Positions 23,129 through 31,491 of a stretch of DNA of 33,968 bases are shown piece after piece. Both the position numbers and the translations under genes were made by a program. Source of the stretch: Dehalococcoidia bacterium (GTDB taxonomy: Bacteria > Chloroflexota > Dehalococcoidia > Dehalococcoidales > CSSed11-197); NCBI GenBank assembly GCA_003552785.1, contig PUOQ01000075.1:1-33968 (forward strand), read 5' to 3'. How positions within the stretch are numbered: position 1 is the first letter of the stretch; the number at the start of each line of letters is the position of its first letter. The notes under the pieces were generated by a model. The model saw only the letters and a list, made by a program, of their open reading frames with translations. It ran no database searches and was not told the origin of the DNA.

Positions 23129-23350
23129 CTATACCGAGGGTTTTTTATTGCCGATCATCGAAATTTCTACGTTACGACCACAGTGCGGGCAATTAAGCGT
23201 CAACGAAACCGGTTGCACCATAACACGCTCTATTACGGCCGAAACCATCGTGTCTATGTCATCCAGCCGGTGGTCAAGCATATCAAGGCGCCGTTTAATG
23301 TCTTCAGTTTCCTGCTGAGCTTTTTTGTCTTGCTTGTTTTTGTCTACCAA
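23129..23350 (-). CDS. Small coiled-coil protein with CPHCG knuckle
   Basis: The protein has 73 residues. A highly charged N-terminal helix (about 5-45, KKAQQETEDIKRRLDMLDHRLDDIDTM) with heptad spacing suggests a coiled-coil dimer. It is followed by a single zinc-knuckle half, CPHCGRNVEISM. One CxxC alone cannot complete a tetrahedral zinc site, so two copies may share one ion. No family is known to me. It lies 31 bp upstream of bioY on the same strand, and they may be co-transcribed. Confidence 0.6.
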   Translation of the reverse strand: MVDKNKQDKKAQQETEDIKRRLDMLDHRLDDIDTMVSAVIERVMVQPVSLTLNCPHCGRNVEISMIGNKKPSV

Positions 23351-23514
23351 AATATCCTTTTACCTGTTGTTTTCGGGCTTATTATAGTTATTTGGTGTCT
23401 GTAATGTCAAAATAATTAGAAAATTATCCAATTCAAGTCAAAAACTTATTGATTTGGGCTTTAACTGGATTTATACTTGATGAATAGCTATTTGTTTATT
23501 AAGGAGGTTGCTTT

Positions 23515-23772
23515 ATGGCTGAAATGGAGATTGGAGTCGTTTCAGATTACTTTGCCCATCCAAATGTTGCTGGTATAGAATTGACCGGAGAGCTGAGAGT
23601 CGGTGACACCATTCATATTCTGGGGCACACCACCGACATTGAGTTTATCGTAAATTCCATGCAGATAGAGCACAATGATGTAAGCCGGGCTCAACCAAAC
23701 CAATCAGTAGGCGTTAAGGTGCCTGACAGAGTGCGAAAAGGGGATAAAGTATTTAAAGTAACCGGTCAGTAG
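23515..23772 (+). CDS. Stand-alone EF-Tu domain-2-like protein
   Basis: The protein has 85 residues with a strong Shine-Dalgarno (AAGGAGG). The sequence IGVVSDYFAHPNVAGIELTGELRVGDTIHILG, then NSMQIEHNDVSRAQPNQSVGVKV, is a single translation-factor beta-barrel like domain 2 of EF-Tu/IF2, where the domain contacts tRNA or the ribosome. There is no GTPase. Such 'translation elongation factor-like' small proteins occur in Chloroflexi, archaea and Thermotogae-type genomes without a known role. It stands alone, converging on ribH with three bases between stop codons. A regulatory or ribosome-associated role is possible (inference). Confidence 0.85.
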   Translation: MAEMEIGVVSDYFAHPNVAGIELTGELRVGDTIHILGHTTDIEFIVNSMQIEHNDVSRAQPNQSVGVKVPDRVRKGDKVFKVTGQ

Positions 23773-23774
23773 TG

Positions 23775-24242
23775 CTATTTCATTGCTTTAATCAGGTTGG
23801 CCATTTCAATAGCACTGGAGGCAGCTGCAAACCCCTTGTTACCCATCTTTGAACCAGCACGCTCGATAGCTTGCTCTAGATTTTCGGTTGTTATAACTCC
23901 GTTGATTACCGGAACCCCTGTGTCAAGGTTTACTTTTGCAATTCCCTTGCTCAACTCAGTAGCAACAAAGTCAAAATGTGGCGTTCCGCCTCTTATTACA
24001 GCTCCGAGGCAAATAATAGCATCATAATTTCCCTGCCGGGCCAGTTTTTGGGCGATAAGAGGTATCTCCAGCGCTCCAGGTGTCCAGGCAGTATCAATTG
24101 TTTCACGATTAACATTATGACGAATTAGGCCATCCATAGCCCCATCGTACAATTTATTTGAAATAAAATCATTAAATCGTGATATGACCAGGGCGATTTT
24201 TAATCCACTACCATCCAGGTTACCTTCAAAACAGTTAGACAT
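23775..24242 (-). CDS. ribH: 6,7-dimethyl-8-ribityllumazine synthase
   Basis: The protein has 155 residues from ATG 24242, which follows GGAGAGGG. A longer in-frame start inside the ribBA end is rejected. It condenses 5-amino-6-ribitylaminouracil with 3,4-dihydroxybutanone phosphate to give lumazine, the direct precursor of riboflavin. Seen: VISRFNDFISNKL, the TPGALEIPL substrate loop, CLGAVIRGGTPHFDFVA with the catalytic His, and the C-terminal GNKGFAAASSAIEM. It is the last gene of the minus-strand rib block, 13 bp after ribBA. Confidence 0.96.
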   Translation of the reverse strand: MSNCFEGNLDGSGLKIALVISRFNDFISNKLYDGAMDGLIRHNVNRETIDTAWTPGALEIPLIAQKLARQGNYDAIICLGAVIRGGTPHFDFVATELSKGIAKVNLDTGVPVINGVITTENLEQAIERAGSKMGNKGFAAASSAIEMANLIKAMK

Positions 24243-24255
24243 TTCCCTCTCCTTA

Positions 24256-25479
24256 TCAGGCTTCGTTTGATTTAGATTCATTAATGTTTAATTTATGCCC
24301 CATTTTGCTTTGCTTTGTCTCAAGATAGCGCCGGTTGTGTTCATTGGGTTCGACTATTATAGGCATCGTATCAACAACCGTCAAACCATAACCTTGAAGG
24401 CCAACAACTTTTTTGGGGTTATTGGTCAGAAGTATTATTTTGCTTAGGCCCAGATCGGCCAATATCTGTGCTCCGGTACCATAATCTCGAAGATCGTCTT
24501 TAAAGCCAAGGCAGATGTTTGCTTCGATTGTGTCCAGCCCTGTGTCCTGGAGTGCATAAGCCTTTATCTTGTTGTGGAAGCCGATACCCCTCCCCTCCTG
24601 GCGCATATATAATAAGACACCGCTTCCCTGCCGGGTAATCCTTTTTAGAGCTTCATCAAGTTGCTGGCCACAATCACAGCGCTGGCTACCAAGAACATCA
24701 CCTGTAAGGCATTCACTGTGAACTCTGACCAGCACAGGACTTGAAGTATTTATATCACCGTATATCATGGCGAGATGCTCGCCACAATCAGTTACACTTG
24801 AATAGGCAATTGCCTGAAATTCTCCGTATTTGGTCGGCATTTTGGTATTAGCCACTGCAGCAACCAGCTTTTCATGGCGCATGCGATATTCGATAAGATC
24901 TGCAATACTTACTATTTTAATGCCGTGTTCATTGGCGATATCTTCAAGTTCGGGCAATCGAGCCATTGAACCATCGCTATTTATTATTTCACAAATCACA
25001 CCTGCCGGATATAGACCGGCCAGATTTGCGAAATCAATAGCGGCTTCCGTGTGACCTGCTCGTACAAGCACTCCCCCTTCCCTGGCACGTAATGGAAAAA
25101 TGTGACCGGGTCTGGCAATATCTTCAGGTCGTGTAGCTGGATCGATAACAGTTTTTATTGTCTTGGCTCGATCATACGGAGATATCCCTGTAGTTACCCC
25201 CTCTTTAGCTTCAATGGATACAGTGAAAGCAGTGCAATGGGAAGATGTGTTCTGATTAACCATCATTGGGATGTTAAGTTCATCCAGGCGATTTCCCGTC
25301 ACCGGCATGCATACCAGGCCGCGACCGTACTTTATCATAAAGTTTATGGCTTCGGGTGTGACTTTTTCAGCCGCCATCAGAAAGTCACCTTCATTCTCCC
25401 TGTTTTCATCATCGACAACAATTATCAATTTACCGGCTTTTATATCTTTAATTGCTTCTTCGATAGAAGAAAGTATCAT
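24256..25479 (-). CDS. ribBA: Bifunctional DHBP synthase / GTP cyclohydrolase II
   Basis: The protein has 407 residues from ATG 25479, with GAGG upstream. A TTG one codon earlier is less likely. The N-terminal half is 3,4-dihydroxy-2-butanone-4-phosphate synthase: VVDDENRENEGDFLMAAEKVT, SSHCTAFTVSIEA and GHTEAAIDFANLAGL. The C-terminal half is GTP cyclohydrolase II: SECLTGDVLGSQRCDCG with the zinc cysteines, RQEGRGIGFHNKIKAYALQD and YGTGAQILADLG. It feeds both branches of riboflavin synthesis, from GTP and from ribulose-5-phosphate. It is placed between ribE and ribH. The C-terminal tail runs beyond the core, as is common. Confidence 0.97.
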   Translation of the reverse strand: MILSSIEEAIKDIKAGKLIIVVDDENRENEGDFLMAAEKVTPEAINFMIKYGRGLVCMPVTGNRLDELNIPMMVNQNTSSHCTAFTVSIEAKEGVTTGISPYDRAKTIKTVIDPATRPEDIARPGHIFPLRAREGGVLVRAGHTEAAIDFANLAGLYPAGVICEIINSDGSMARLPELEDIANEHGIKIVSIADLIEYRMRHEKLVAAVANTKMPTKYGEFQAIAYSSVTDCGEHLAMIYGDINTSSPVLVRVHSECLTGDVLGSQRCDCGQQLDEALKRITRQGSGVLLYMRQEGRGIGFHNKIKAYALQDTGLDTIEANICLGFKDDLRDYGTGAQILADLGLSKIILLTNNPKKVVGLQGYGLTVVDTMPIIVEPNEHNRRYLETKQSKMGHKLNINESKSNEA

Positions 25480-25491
25480 CAATTAACCTCA

Positions 25492-26121
25492 CTAACCTGC
25501 AGAAAATCCATGCTCAGATAGAAATTCAGCGGAAATTTTGTTTTTATTTGGCCTTAAGAACTTTTCTACATATTTTGCAATCACATCAACTTCAAGATTT
25601 ACAACCCTTGGTACGTTAAAATCGCTCAGTGTAGTATTGGCAAGGCTGTGGGGAACTATCGATACTTTGAATTCATCATTATTAACTTCAGTAATGGTCA
25701 GGCTGATTCCGTCAATACAAATAAATCCTTTCTCTACAATATAGCGCATTATTTCACTTGAAGCTGAAACAGCAATCACAGTTGCTGAGGTGCCATGCGC
25801 TATCCGCCTGATACGACCGGTGCCATCGACGTGACCCTGTACAAAATGACCGCCGATGGGTTTAGTTGGGTAGAGCGGACGCTCAAGGTTAACTTTGTCG
25901 CCATTTTTGAGTATTCCAAGATTGGTCCTATTAAGCGTTTCGGGCATTATTCCGGCTGTAAAGCTGAATTCATCGAAATGAGTAACAGTAAGGCAAACCC
26001 CGTTAACTGCAATGCTGCCTCCAATTTCAAGGTCAGCCAGAACCTGCTTTGCATTTATTTTCAGGTTGTTTTGGCTGGCAAGGTTTAAAGTGCCAACTTC
26101 TTCAATAATACCGGTAAACAT
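25492..26121 (-). CDS. ribE: Riboflavin synthase alpha chain
   Basis: The protein has 209 residues, made of two repeated lumazine-binding barrels: MFTGIIEEVG, GGSIAVNGVCLTV in the first, and FVQGHVDGTGRI with GFICIDGISLTITEV in the second. It turns two molecules of dimethyl-ribityllumazine into riboflavin and the pyrimidine precursor that ribH reuses. It is cytoplasmic and trimeric in the family. It lies one base after ribD and 12 bp before ribBA, so the order follows the pathway. The symbol ribC is used in some organisms. Confidence 0.96.
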   Translation of the reverse strand: MFTGIIEEVGTLNLASQNNLKINAKQVLADLEIGGSIAVNGVCLTVTHFDEFSFTAGIMPETLNRTNLGILKNGDKVNLERPLYPTKPIGGHFVQGHVDGTGRIRRIAHGTSATVIAVSASSEIMRYIVEKGFICIDGISLTITEVNNDEFKVSIVPHSLANTTLSDFNVPRVVNLEVDVIAKYVEKFLRPNKNKISAEFLSEHGFSAG

Positions 26122-26122
26122 C

Positions 26123-27217
26123 TTAACCTCTGATGTATCCGCTAATCATGACATCGTTCTCAAACTGTTCAATGCTAATATTATGTAAACGATATGCATC
26201 TTGAATTTTTTCAATTCCCTGGCCTCCAACGGGAGTGCGGGCATTTTCGCCCCCGATGATTACCGGGGCAACAAAAGCGACAACTTTATCTACAAGGCCC
26301 TGATCAAACATGGATCCCATTATTGACGATCCACCTTCAACCATTATACTGGTAATTTCTCTTTTGCCAAGTTCCTCAATAAGAGCTTCTAAATTGACAA
26401 AGCCGTTAACAGCCTTTAATTCAAGAAGCTGGGCACCTTTATCCCCTAAATTCCTTTTGTTTAATTCTGAAACATGGTCGCTAATTGCTATAATGGTATC
26501 GCCTGCTTCATTTAATATTTGAGAGTCCAGCGGTGTTCTTCCATAACTGTCAACAATGACTCTAATGGGTTGCTTGTGCGAAGTACCCCCTCTGCCTCCG
26601 CCGCATCTAACCGTTAACTGTGGATTATCTTTTAAAATAGTATTTATTCCAGCCATTATTGCGTCATGCCGGTGTCGGAGATGATGTGAAAAACAGCGAG
26701 AAGGCTCGCAAGAGATCCATTTTGAGTCCCCGCAAAATGTAGCAATTTTTCCATCGAGGCTCATGGCAAATTTTGCCGTGACAAATGGAATACCGGTTGT
26801 GATGTATTTTATATGACCTTCTATTATTTCCCGCACCCGACTATGTTCTTCTCCAACAGCTACTTTAATACCTGCCTGTTCAAGTAATGCACGTCCCTTG
26901 CCATTGACAACAGGGTTTGGATCAAGCATCGATATGTGCACCTCGGATATGCCGGACTTGATAATAGCATCGGTACAGGGCGGAGTCCTGCCATAATGAC
27001 AGCAGGGTTCAAGCGTGATATACATTGAAGCACCTCTTGCTTCTTCTTTTGCCTCCTTTAAAGCAACGACTTCAGCATGATCATTACCGGGAGGCTGGGT
27101 GTAACCTCGCCCTACAATAACATTATCCTTGACTATTATTGCACCAACAGCCGGGTTTGGGCTAACGTTGCCCTCAGCCAATCTTGCAAGAGATAAAGCT
27201 TCCTGCATGTATTTCAT
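26123..27217 (-). CDS. ribD: Bifunctional riboflavin deaminase/reductase
   Basis: The protein has 364 residues. The N-terminal deaminase has the zinc motif DHAEVVAL, then EPCCHYGRTPPC. The C-terminal reductase carries VTAKFAMSLDGKIA, the nucleotide region RHRHDAIMAGINTILKDNPQL and VEGGSSIMGSMF. It deaminates and reduces the first pyrimidine intermediates after GTP cyclohydrolase. It is the first gene of the minus-strand operon. No FMN riboswitch was recognised in the ~100 bp ahead of it, which is shared with the divergent lepB promoter. Confidence 0.96.
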   Translation of the reverse strand: MKYMQEALSLARLAEGNVSPNPAVGAIIVKDNVIVGRGYTQPPGNDHAEVVALKEAKEEARGASMYITLEPCCHYGRTPPCTDAIIKSGISEVHISMLDPNPVVNGKGRALLEQAGIKVAVGEEHSRVREIIEGHIKYITTGIPFVTAKFAMSLDGKIATFCGDSKWISCEPSRCFSHHLRHRHDAIMAGINTILKDNPQLTVRCGGGRGGTSHKQPIRVIVDSYGRTPLDSQILNEAGDTIIAISDHVSELNKRNLGDKGAQLLELKAVNGFVNLEALIEELGKREITSIMVEGGSSIMGSMFDQGLVDKVVAFVAPVIIGGENARTPVGGQGIEKIQDAYRLHNISIEQFENDVMISGYIRG

Positions 27218-27279
27218 GTAATGATTCTATCACCCTGTTTCTCAAACCTGCAAATAAAATAAGAACAAAACAAATCTTA

Positions 27280-27309
27280 TTGGCGGAGGAATGAAATTTC
27301 GAGTATAAT
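27280..27309 (+). promoter_or_regulatory. Promoter candidate for lepB-pyrE-trmO
   Basis: TTGGCG (27280-27285), 18 bp, TATAAT (27304-27309). The predicted start of transcription lies only a few bases before ATG 27320, so the message would be nearly leaderless. No Shine-Dalgarno fits between them. Confidence 0.5.
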
Positions 27310-27319
27310 TAGCCTTGAT

Positions 27320-27874
27320 ATGAATAACGCATTCAAATACTGGGCTCGCGAAATAATTGTCGTTTTGACAGCGGCACTGGCTATATTTTTCGTTCTTCAA
27401 TTTACTCTGATGAAGGCAGAAGTTGTTGGCGAAAGTATGGAGCCCAGCCTGGTCAGGGGCGAACAGGTCATGATAAATAAAATGGCCTATACCTTCGGGC
27501 TCCCCCAAAGAGGTGATATTATTGTTTTCACCCCACCCGAATCGGTCGGTTCAACGCAAAACTATATAAAAAGGGTTATAGGTCTGCCCGGTGAACAGGT
27601 CAGTATTTATGGTGGCAAAGTACATATTACTGGTAATAACGGTTCTGTACACGTTCTTGACGAGCCATTTGTCGATAAAAACCCCTTGCATGACTATGAA
27701 AGTGGCGTCATCCCCGAAGACCACTACTTTGTCATGGGGGATAATCGCACCAACAGCAGCGATTCGCGGGGTGGATGGACTGTAGACGTGGACGATATTA
27801 TTGGTAAAGCCTGGATTTCCTTCTGGCCGCTTTCAGAGTTCGGCGGTGCTCCGAATTATACGTTTTCTGATTAG
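27320..27874 (+). CDS. lepB: Signal peptidase I
   Basis: The protein has 184 residues. A single N-terminal membrane helix (about 11-30) is followed by the catalytic Ser39 in VVGESMEPSL, the general base Lys84 in YIKRVIGLPG, and box E MGDNRTNSSDSR. It is an external membrane protease that removes signal peptides from Sec and Tat substrates. The short form with one anchor helix is typical of Gram-positive-like bacteria. It opens a plus-strand run with pyrE (4 bp after the stop) and trmO. Confidence 0.96.
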   Translation: MNNAFKYWAREIIVVLTAALAIFFVLQFTLMKAEVVGESMEPSLVRGEQVMINKMAYTFGLPQRGDIIVFTPPESVGSTQNYIKRVIGLPGEQVSIYGGKVHITGNNGSVHVLDEPFVDKNPLHDYESGVIPEDHYFVMGDNRTNSSDSRGGWTVDVDDIIGKAWISFWPLSEFGGAPNYTFSD

Positions 27875-27878
27875 TATT

Positions 27879-28463
27879 ATGGCAAATACAAATAACAATT
27901 ATGCTGAAAATCTGTTTTTAAACGCAGGTGCTGTATTAAAAGGCCACTTTCTTCTAACTTCTGGCTTGCATTCACCAGTTTATTGGGAGAAGTTTAAAAT
28001 TCTCCAGTATCCGGAATATACTTCAAAACTTTGCCAGATGATAGCCATGCATTTTAGTAATGACGATGTCGAAGTAGTGGTGGGGCCAACTACCGGTGGC
28101 ATTATTCTCGCTTATGAAACGGCACGCTATTTAGGTGTAAGGGGTATATTTGCTGAAAGCACCGTTGATGGAACAAGGGAATTAAAACGCGGTTTTAATA
28201 TCGAGAAAGGCGAAAAAGTATTGCTGGTTGATGACGTTTTGACTACCGGCAAATCAATTAAAGAGGTATACCAGGTGATTAAAAAATGCGGCGGAATTTT
28301 GGCCGGGATTGGTGTTTTGGTTGACCGTTCTAAATCCGGAGTTGATATAGATACGGATTTATACAGTTGCATCCGGTCTGCTGAAATAAGTTATTCTCCG
28401 GAAAAGTGTCCATTATGTAAAGAGGGTGCACCTTTAATTAAGCCCGGGGGTAAAACAGGATAA
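27879..28463 (+). CDS. pyrE: Orotate phosphoribosyltransferase
   Basis: The protein has 194 residues from ATG 27879. An in-frame start 78 bases earlier lies inside lepB and is rejected. It joins orotate to PRPP to give OMP in pyrimidine synthesis. Seen: LLTSGLHSPVYWEKF, GPTTGGIILAY, and the PRPP loop VLLVDDVLTTGKSIKEV. The C-terminal tail with CPLCKEGAPLIKPGGK is a mini-motif often found in this pyrE subfamily. It is separated from pyrR-pyrB-pyrC by the helicase gene. The next gene starts at the base after its stop. Confidence 0.95.
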   Translation: MANTNNNYAENLFLNAGAVLKGHFLLTSGLHSPVYWEKFKILQYPEYTSKLCQMIAMHFSNDDVEVVVGPTTGGIILAYETARYLGVRGIFAESTVDGTRELKRGFNIEKGEKVLLVDDVLTTGKSIKEVYQVIKKCGGILAGIGVLVDRSKSGVDIDTDLYSCIRSAEISYSPEKCPLCKEGAPLIKPGGKTG

Positions 28464-28952
28464 ATGTCAGATGAAATTATTGTTAAGCCCATTGGCACCA
28501 TATACTCCCCTTTAAAAGAACCAAAAGGTGCCCCGATTCAACCTGTTGGTGCAACCGGAATAAAGGGTCACATTGAACTAAAACCCGAGTATATAAATGG
28601 CCTCAAAGATCTTGACGGGTTTTCACACATCATCCTCTTGTATTATTTTCACAGGGCCAGCGATGGCCCTATGATTGTTACGCCATATATGGAAGATAAG
28701 CCAAGAGGCATTTTTTCTGTTAGAATGCCCGGGAGGCCCAATCACATCGGAATATCGGTCGTTCGATTATTAAATATCGAAGGCGCAATACTTCATATTG
28801 AAAATGTAGATATACTTGACGGTACTCCTTTACTCGATATAAAGCCTTATGTTACTACTTTCGATATTTATAAAACGGAAAAAGAAGGCTGGCTTTCCAA
28901 TATATCCAGACGTGCCGAGGAAAAAAAGTGTGACGGGCGCATCACAAAGTAA
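28464..28952 (+). CDS. trmO: TrmO-like tRNA methyltransferase
   Basis: The protein has 162 residues. The TrmO/YaeB (TsaA-like) domain is recognised by VKPIGTIYSP, ELKPEYINGLKDLDGFSHIILLYYFHRA, and RPNHIGISVVRLLNIEGAILHIENVDILDGTPLLDIKPY. In E. coli this family adds a methyl group to N6-threonylcarbamoyladenosine at position 37 of some tRNAs, using S-adenosylmethionine. It starts directly at the base after pyrE and is co-transcribed with it. It converges on the helicase gene with a 50-bp gap. Confidence 0.92.
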   Translation: MSDEIIVKPIGTIYSPLKEPKGAPIQPVGATGIKGHIELKPEYINGLKDLDGFSHIILLYYFHRASDGPMIVTPYMEDKPRGIFSVRMPGRPNHIGISVVRLLNIEGAILHIENVDILDGTPLLDIKPYVTTFDIYKTEKEGWLSNISRRAEEKKCDGRITK

Positions 28953-29002
28953 AGGGCATTCATTAGCTTATTAAGCATTGTGAGTAAAAATGACCCTGTC
29001 GA

Positions 29003-31252
29003 TTAAAGCTTTTCCAGGCGCGCGTAACTCAACAGGATGCGCTTTAGTACTACCTGGTCGCCATTAAAAGCAATTACTACTTCTTGATCACCTTCAACGG
29101 GTTTAATGCTGACAACTATACCTTCTCCAAATTGAGGGTGCCGCACTTTATTGCCGGCTTTTAGTCCAATGATATTTTGCGCTTTGCTTTCTTTTACCTG
29201 TTTATGAGGAGCACTTTTTCCCGGAAGAAAATAGGGTTTTTCGCCTGTTTCATTTTTGCTCCTGTGATGAAGATTAAATCCAGCAGTCCTTATTTTTTCC
29301 TTTCCGTACTGATTGCCGGTAACAATGTTATCAGGTAAGTCCTTTAAAAACCTTGAGGGAGGATTTGACTGTGTAGTTCCCATCAACATTCGCTTAAAAG
29401 CCCGCAGAAGGTATACACCTTTTTTGGCACGGGTAATGCCAACGTAGCACAACCTGCGTTCCTCTTCCATTTGCCATGGATCATCCATTGACCTGTAATG
29501 GGGTAAGAGCCCTTCTTCAAGCCCGATTATAAATATATACGGAAATTCAAGGCCCTTTGCCTGATGCAAAGTTATAAGAGTAGCCCCTTCCCTGCCATCA
29601 CCAAGGTTGTCCGTATCAGAAACCAGTGACACAGATTCAAGAAAAGCAGAGATTCCTTCGGATGGCGAATAATCGTTATATTGCTGGGCTACACTTTTTA
29701 ACTCAAGGACGTTTTGCCAACGGTCTTCACCATCCGGTTGAGTTAACAGGTACGACTTATAATTTACCCTCTCAAGTACACGGTCCAGCAGCTCAGTTAT
29801 ACGCATTTCCTGTGCCATTTCCATTAGCTCGCCAATATTTGAAGAAAAATCTTTTAGTAATCGAAAACTTCTTGGGGTAAAGGCATTATTTGTATCGTCC
29901 TTATCAAATGATTTTAAAGAAAGTAGCGCTTCACCCTCGCTGGTCCCTATAGAATATGCCCAGCGCTTAAGGGATTCTATTGTATTTTTGCCTATATTTC
30001 TGGGAGGGATATTGATAATTCTAAGCAAGCTGAGGTAATCATGCGGATTAAATATATATTTCAAATAACAGATAACGTCTTTAATTTCACGCCTTTCATA
30101 AAATTTGGTTCCGGCAGCCAGCCTGTACTTGATTCCATGGCGTATAAAAGCCTCTTCTATGGCACGGGACTGAGCATTGGTGCGAAATAAAACAGCAATA
30201 TCCCCCAGAGGTGTGTTTAAATTATCTGTCAGGTTTTCAATTTCTCTAATTACAATTCTTGCTTCTTCACGCTGGTCGTAAGCCTCCAGAACCTTAAGCT
30301 TTTCACCTGTATCGTTTTTAGTCCACAGGTTTTTAGGCTTTCTTTCTTGATTTGAATCGATAATAGACTGCGCTGCGTCAAGAATGCAGGCAGTCGAGCG
30401 ATAGTTTTGTTCAAGCATTATAGTTTCAGATTCAGGAAAATCTTTTTCAAAATTTAAGATATTCCTTATGTCAGCTGAGCGCCATGAATATATGGATTGG
30501 TCAGGGTCACCAACTACACATAGATTACAGTTCAGTGCAGAAAACATTTTAACCAGCTCATATTGCACCAGGTTTGTATCCTGAAATTCATCAACCAGGA
30601 TGTGTAAATATCTCTGCTGATATTTCTTTAATATATCAGGGCGGGATGATAATGAGCGGAGAGTCTTTAACAAAATATCGTCAAAATCAAGAGCATTGTT
30701 TTTTTCAAGGAGCTGCTGGTAATTACTATAAACCTTTGCTGCTATTTCATCGTAGTAACTGCCGCCTTGAAGAGCTGATTCTTCCGGTGAAAGCAGGCGG
30801 CTTTTTGTATGGCTTATTTTGGACAGTAAGCTTCCAGGTGTGTAGTTTTTTGAATCCAAACCACAATTTTTAATGGCTTCTTTTACCAATTTTAACTGGT
30901 CATCCGCATCGTAGATAGAAAAATCGCGGTTCAGCCCCAGGTTTTCAGCTTCCTGTCTTAAAATCTTGACACATATTGCATGAAATGTTCCCAGAGTAAT
31001 GTCTTTAACCGTATCGGGGGAAAGGGCCGAAAGCCTTTCGCGCATCTCACGAGCGGCTTTGTTTGTAAAAGTCACCGCCATTATTTGATAAGGCCTTATA
31101 CCGAGAATATTTACCAGATAGGCAATACGGTGAGTTATTACCCGGGTTTTTCCAGAGCCCGGCCCTGCAAGAATAAGAACGGGGCAATTAACTGTTTCGA
31201 CCGCTTTTCTCTGGGGTGGATTAAGACCGGAAAGAATATCGTTATTTGTCAT
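29003..31252 (-). CDS. UvrD/PcrA-type superfamily 1A DNA helicase
   Basis: The protein has 749 residues. Helicase motifs in order: Q motif LNPPQRKAV, Walker A AGPGSGKT, motif Ia AVTFTNKAAREM, GTFHAICVKILR, motif II VDEFQDTN, motif III VGDPDQSIYSWR, motif IV LEQNYRST, motif V TLHQAKGLEFPYIFIIGLEEGLLPH and motif VI CYVGITRAK. The last ~50 residues form a small beta domain (GNKVRHPQFGEGIVVSIKP) like the Tudor-like tail that binds RNA polymerase in PcrA. It unwinds DNA 3'-5' in repair and in clearing RNA polymerase. uvrD and pcrA cannot be told apart here. It is divergent from pyrR with about 240 bp between. Confidence 0.96.
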   Translation of the reverse strand: MTNNDILSGLNPPQRKAVETVNCPVLILAGPGSGKTRVITHRIAYLVNILGIRPYQIMAVTFTNKAAREMRERLSALSPDTVKDITLGTFHAICVKILRQEAENLGLNRDFSIYDADDQLKLVKEAIKNCGLDSKNYTPGSLLSKISHTKSRLLSPEESALQGGSYYDEIAAKVYSNYQQLLEKNNALDFDDILLKTLRSLSSRPDILKKYQQRYLHILVDEFQDTNLVQYELVKMFSALNCNLCVVGDPDQSIYSWRSADIRNILNFEKDFPESETIMLEQNYRSTACILDAAQSIIDSNQERKPKNLWTKNDTGEKLKVLEAYDQREEARIVIREIENLTDNLNTPLGDIAVLFRTNAQSRAIEEAFIRHGIKYRLAAGTKFYERREIKDVICYLKYIFNPHDYLSLLRIINIPPRNIGKNTIESLKRWAYSIGTSEGEALLSLKSFDKDDTNNAFTPRSFRLLKDFSSNIGELMEMAQEMRITELLDRVLERVNYKSYLLTQPDGEDRWQNVLELKSVAQQYNDYSPSEGISAFLESVSLVSDTDNLGDGREGATLITLHQAKGLEFPYIFIIGLEEGLLPHYRSMDDPWQMEEERRLCYVGITRAKKGVYLLRAFKRMLMGTTQSNPPSRFLKDLPDNIVTGNQYGKEKIRTAGFNLHHRSKNETGEKPYFLPGKSAPHKQVKESKAQNIIGLKAGNKVRHPQFGEGIVVSIKPVEGDQEVVIAFNGDQVVLKRILLSYARLEKL

Positions 31253-31333
31253 TTTATAATTATATCACCTGTACCATTGATAAGCATTTTTAAAAAATTT
31301 TCACACTACCAAAAGGACTGCGTGAAATTTTGC

Positions 31334-31363
31334 TTGCAATCAACTCATTGTAAGTGATATACT
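31334..31363 (+). promoter_or_regulatory. Promoter of the pyrR operon
   Basis: TTGCAA (31334-31339), 18 bp, then TATACT (31358-31363) with an upstream TG giving an extended -10 (TGATATACT). The expected leader of ~120 nt covers the PyrR-binding hairpin and the terminator. Confidence 0.6.
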
Positions 31364-31406
31364 GCGAAAGCAATACAAGCAGGTTATTAACAAATAGTAC
31401 CTTTAA

Positions 31407-31432
31407 ACCAGCCCGGCGAGGTTGGTAAGGAG
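31407..31432 (+). promoter_or_regulatory. PyrR-binding RNA hairpin (anti-antiterminator)
   Basis: ACCAGCC, hexaloop CGGCGA, GGTTGGT, then AAGGA. The stem pairs 7 bp with one G-U, and the loop fits the PyrR consensus CNGNGA followed by GG. This is the site where PyrR with UMP holds the leader and lets the downstream terminator form when pyrimidines are plentiful. Confidence 0.88.
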
Positions 31433-31462
31433 CAGCAAATGTTACATTATATATTAGCTTAT

Positions 31463-31491
31463 CCTCTTGCCAGCCGGCAGGAGGTTTTTTT
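31463..31491 (+). terminator. Attenuator terminator of the pyr operon
   Basis: CCTCTTGCC, loop AGCC, GGCAGGAGG (one G-U pair), then seven T. It is a rho-independent terminator ending directly before the pyrR ATG (31492). Its 3' arm contains the Shine-Dalgarno GGAGG, so the same fold would also hide the ribosome-binding site. Confidence 0.88.
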
